Notes under the pieces: model-generated | Databases searched by the model: none | Told to the model about the DNA's origin: nothing | The model's input: the letters and a program-made list of their open reading frames with translations, nothing else | Shown here: piece by piece, positions 14,389 to 15,147 of the stretch | How positions within the stretch are numbered: position 1 is the first letter of the stretch | Layout of the letters: every line of letters begins with the position of its first letter | Position numbers and translations under genes: made by a program | NCBI GenBank assembly: GCA_027343785.1 | Contig: DAHWKF010000088.1 | Span: forward strand, 1-15,147 | Source of the DNA: Leptospirillum sp. | GTDB taxonomy: Bacteria; Nitrospirota; Leptospirillia; Leptospirillales; Leptospirillaceae | Length of the DNA: 15,147 nt | Direction of reading: 5' to 3'

Positions 14389-14392
<4 letters not shown>
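13346..14392 (-). CDS. SWIM zinc-finger protein
   Basis: A 348-residue protein with a SWIM zinc finger, C-x-C-x6-C-x-H, at C160, C162, C169 and H171 (NCSCPDWATMCKHVAAALYGVG). The N-terminal part (SFWGKAWCDNLEAYSDFSNRLPRGRSY, 46-72) is the usual start of this bacterial family. From about 245 the chain becomes a Lys/Ser/Thr/Pro-rich basic tail, probably disordered and nucleic-acid binding. Proteins of this type are typically encoded beside SNF2 helicases. Here the ATG (14390-14392) overlaps the helicase stop in ATGA, and GGAGAG (14398-14403) lies 5 nt before the start, so translation is coupled. Likely role: DNA- or protein-binding partner of the helicase; the substrate is unknown. No terminator was seen after it. 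Confidence 0.92.

Positions 14393-15147
<755 letters not shown>

Overview
The window (about 15.1 kb, clearly GC-rich) comes from a bacterial chromosome. All confidently called genes are on the minus strand, so transcription runs from the right edge to the left. The fused transaldolase-glucose-6-phosphate isomerase, the composition and the gene content fit an acidophilic Nitrospirota such as Leptospirillum. That assignment is inference: no rRNA or marker gene is present.

Left part (1-8297): a sugar-phosphate gene cluster, read in order glk (glucokinase), pgl (6-phosphogluconolactonase), tkt (transketolase), tal-pgi (one 974-residue bifunctional protein) and zwf (glucose-6-phosphate dehydrogenase, cut by the left edge). 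Together they feed glucose into the oxidative pentose phosphate pathway, make NADPH, and recycle pentose phosphates back to glucose 6-phosphate. No gnd (6-phosphogluconate dehydrogenase) is in view. A good sigma70-type promoter (8876-8904) follows a terminator and would give glk a leader of about 570 nt. That leader contains several strong hairpins and an 87-nt segment whose complementary arms have the topology of an H-type pseudoknot.

Middle part (9016-12729): an outer-envelope block. A secreted protein with two 118-residue helical copies (about 91% identical) joined by a Ser/Thr-rich linker is followed by a strong terminator hairpin. Next comes a two-gene unit: a TPR plus outer-membrane beta-barrel protein and a small lipoprotein. 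These resemble the PelB C-terminal part and PelC of the Pel exopolysaccharide export machinery. The secreted-protein gene has its own hairpin-rich leader with a terminator-like stem just before the ribosome binding site.

Right part (12730-15147): an AT-rich intergenic island with candidate divergent promoters, a decayed ISL3-type transposase C-terminus with four in-frame stops, and an SNF2-family helicase (cut by the right edge) translationally coupled to a SWIM zinc-finger protein.

The most interesting observations are the pseudoknot-like leader RNA upstream of glk, the attenuator-like leader and internal duplication of the secreted protein, and the compact Pel-like outer-membrane module. 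No CRISPR, tRNA, rRNA or intact mobile element was seen.
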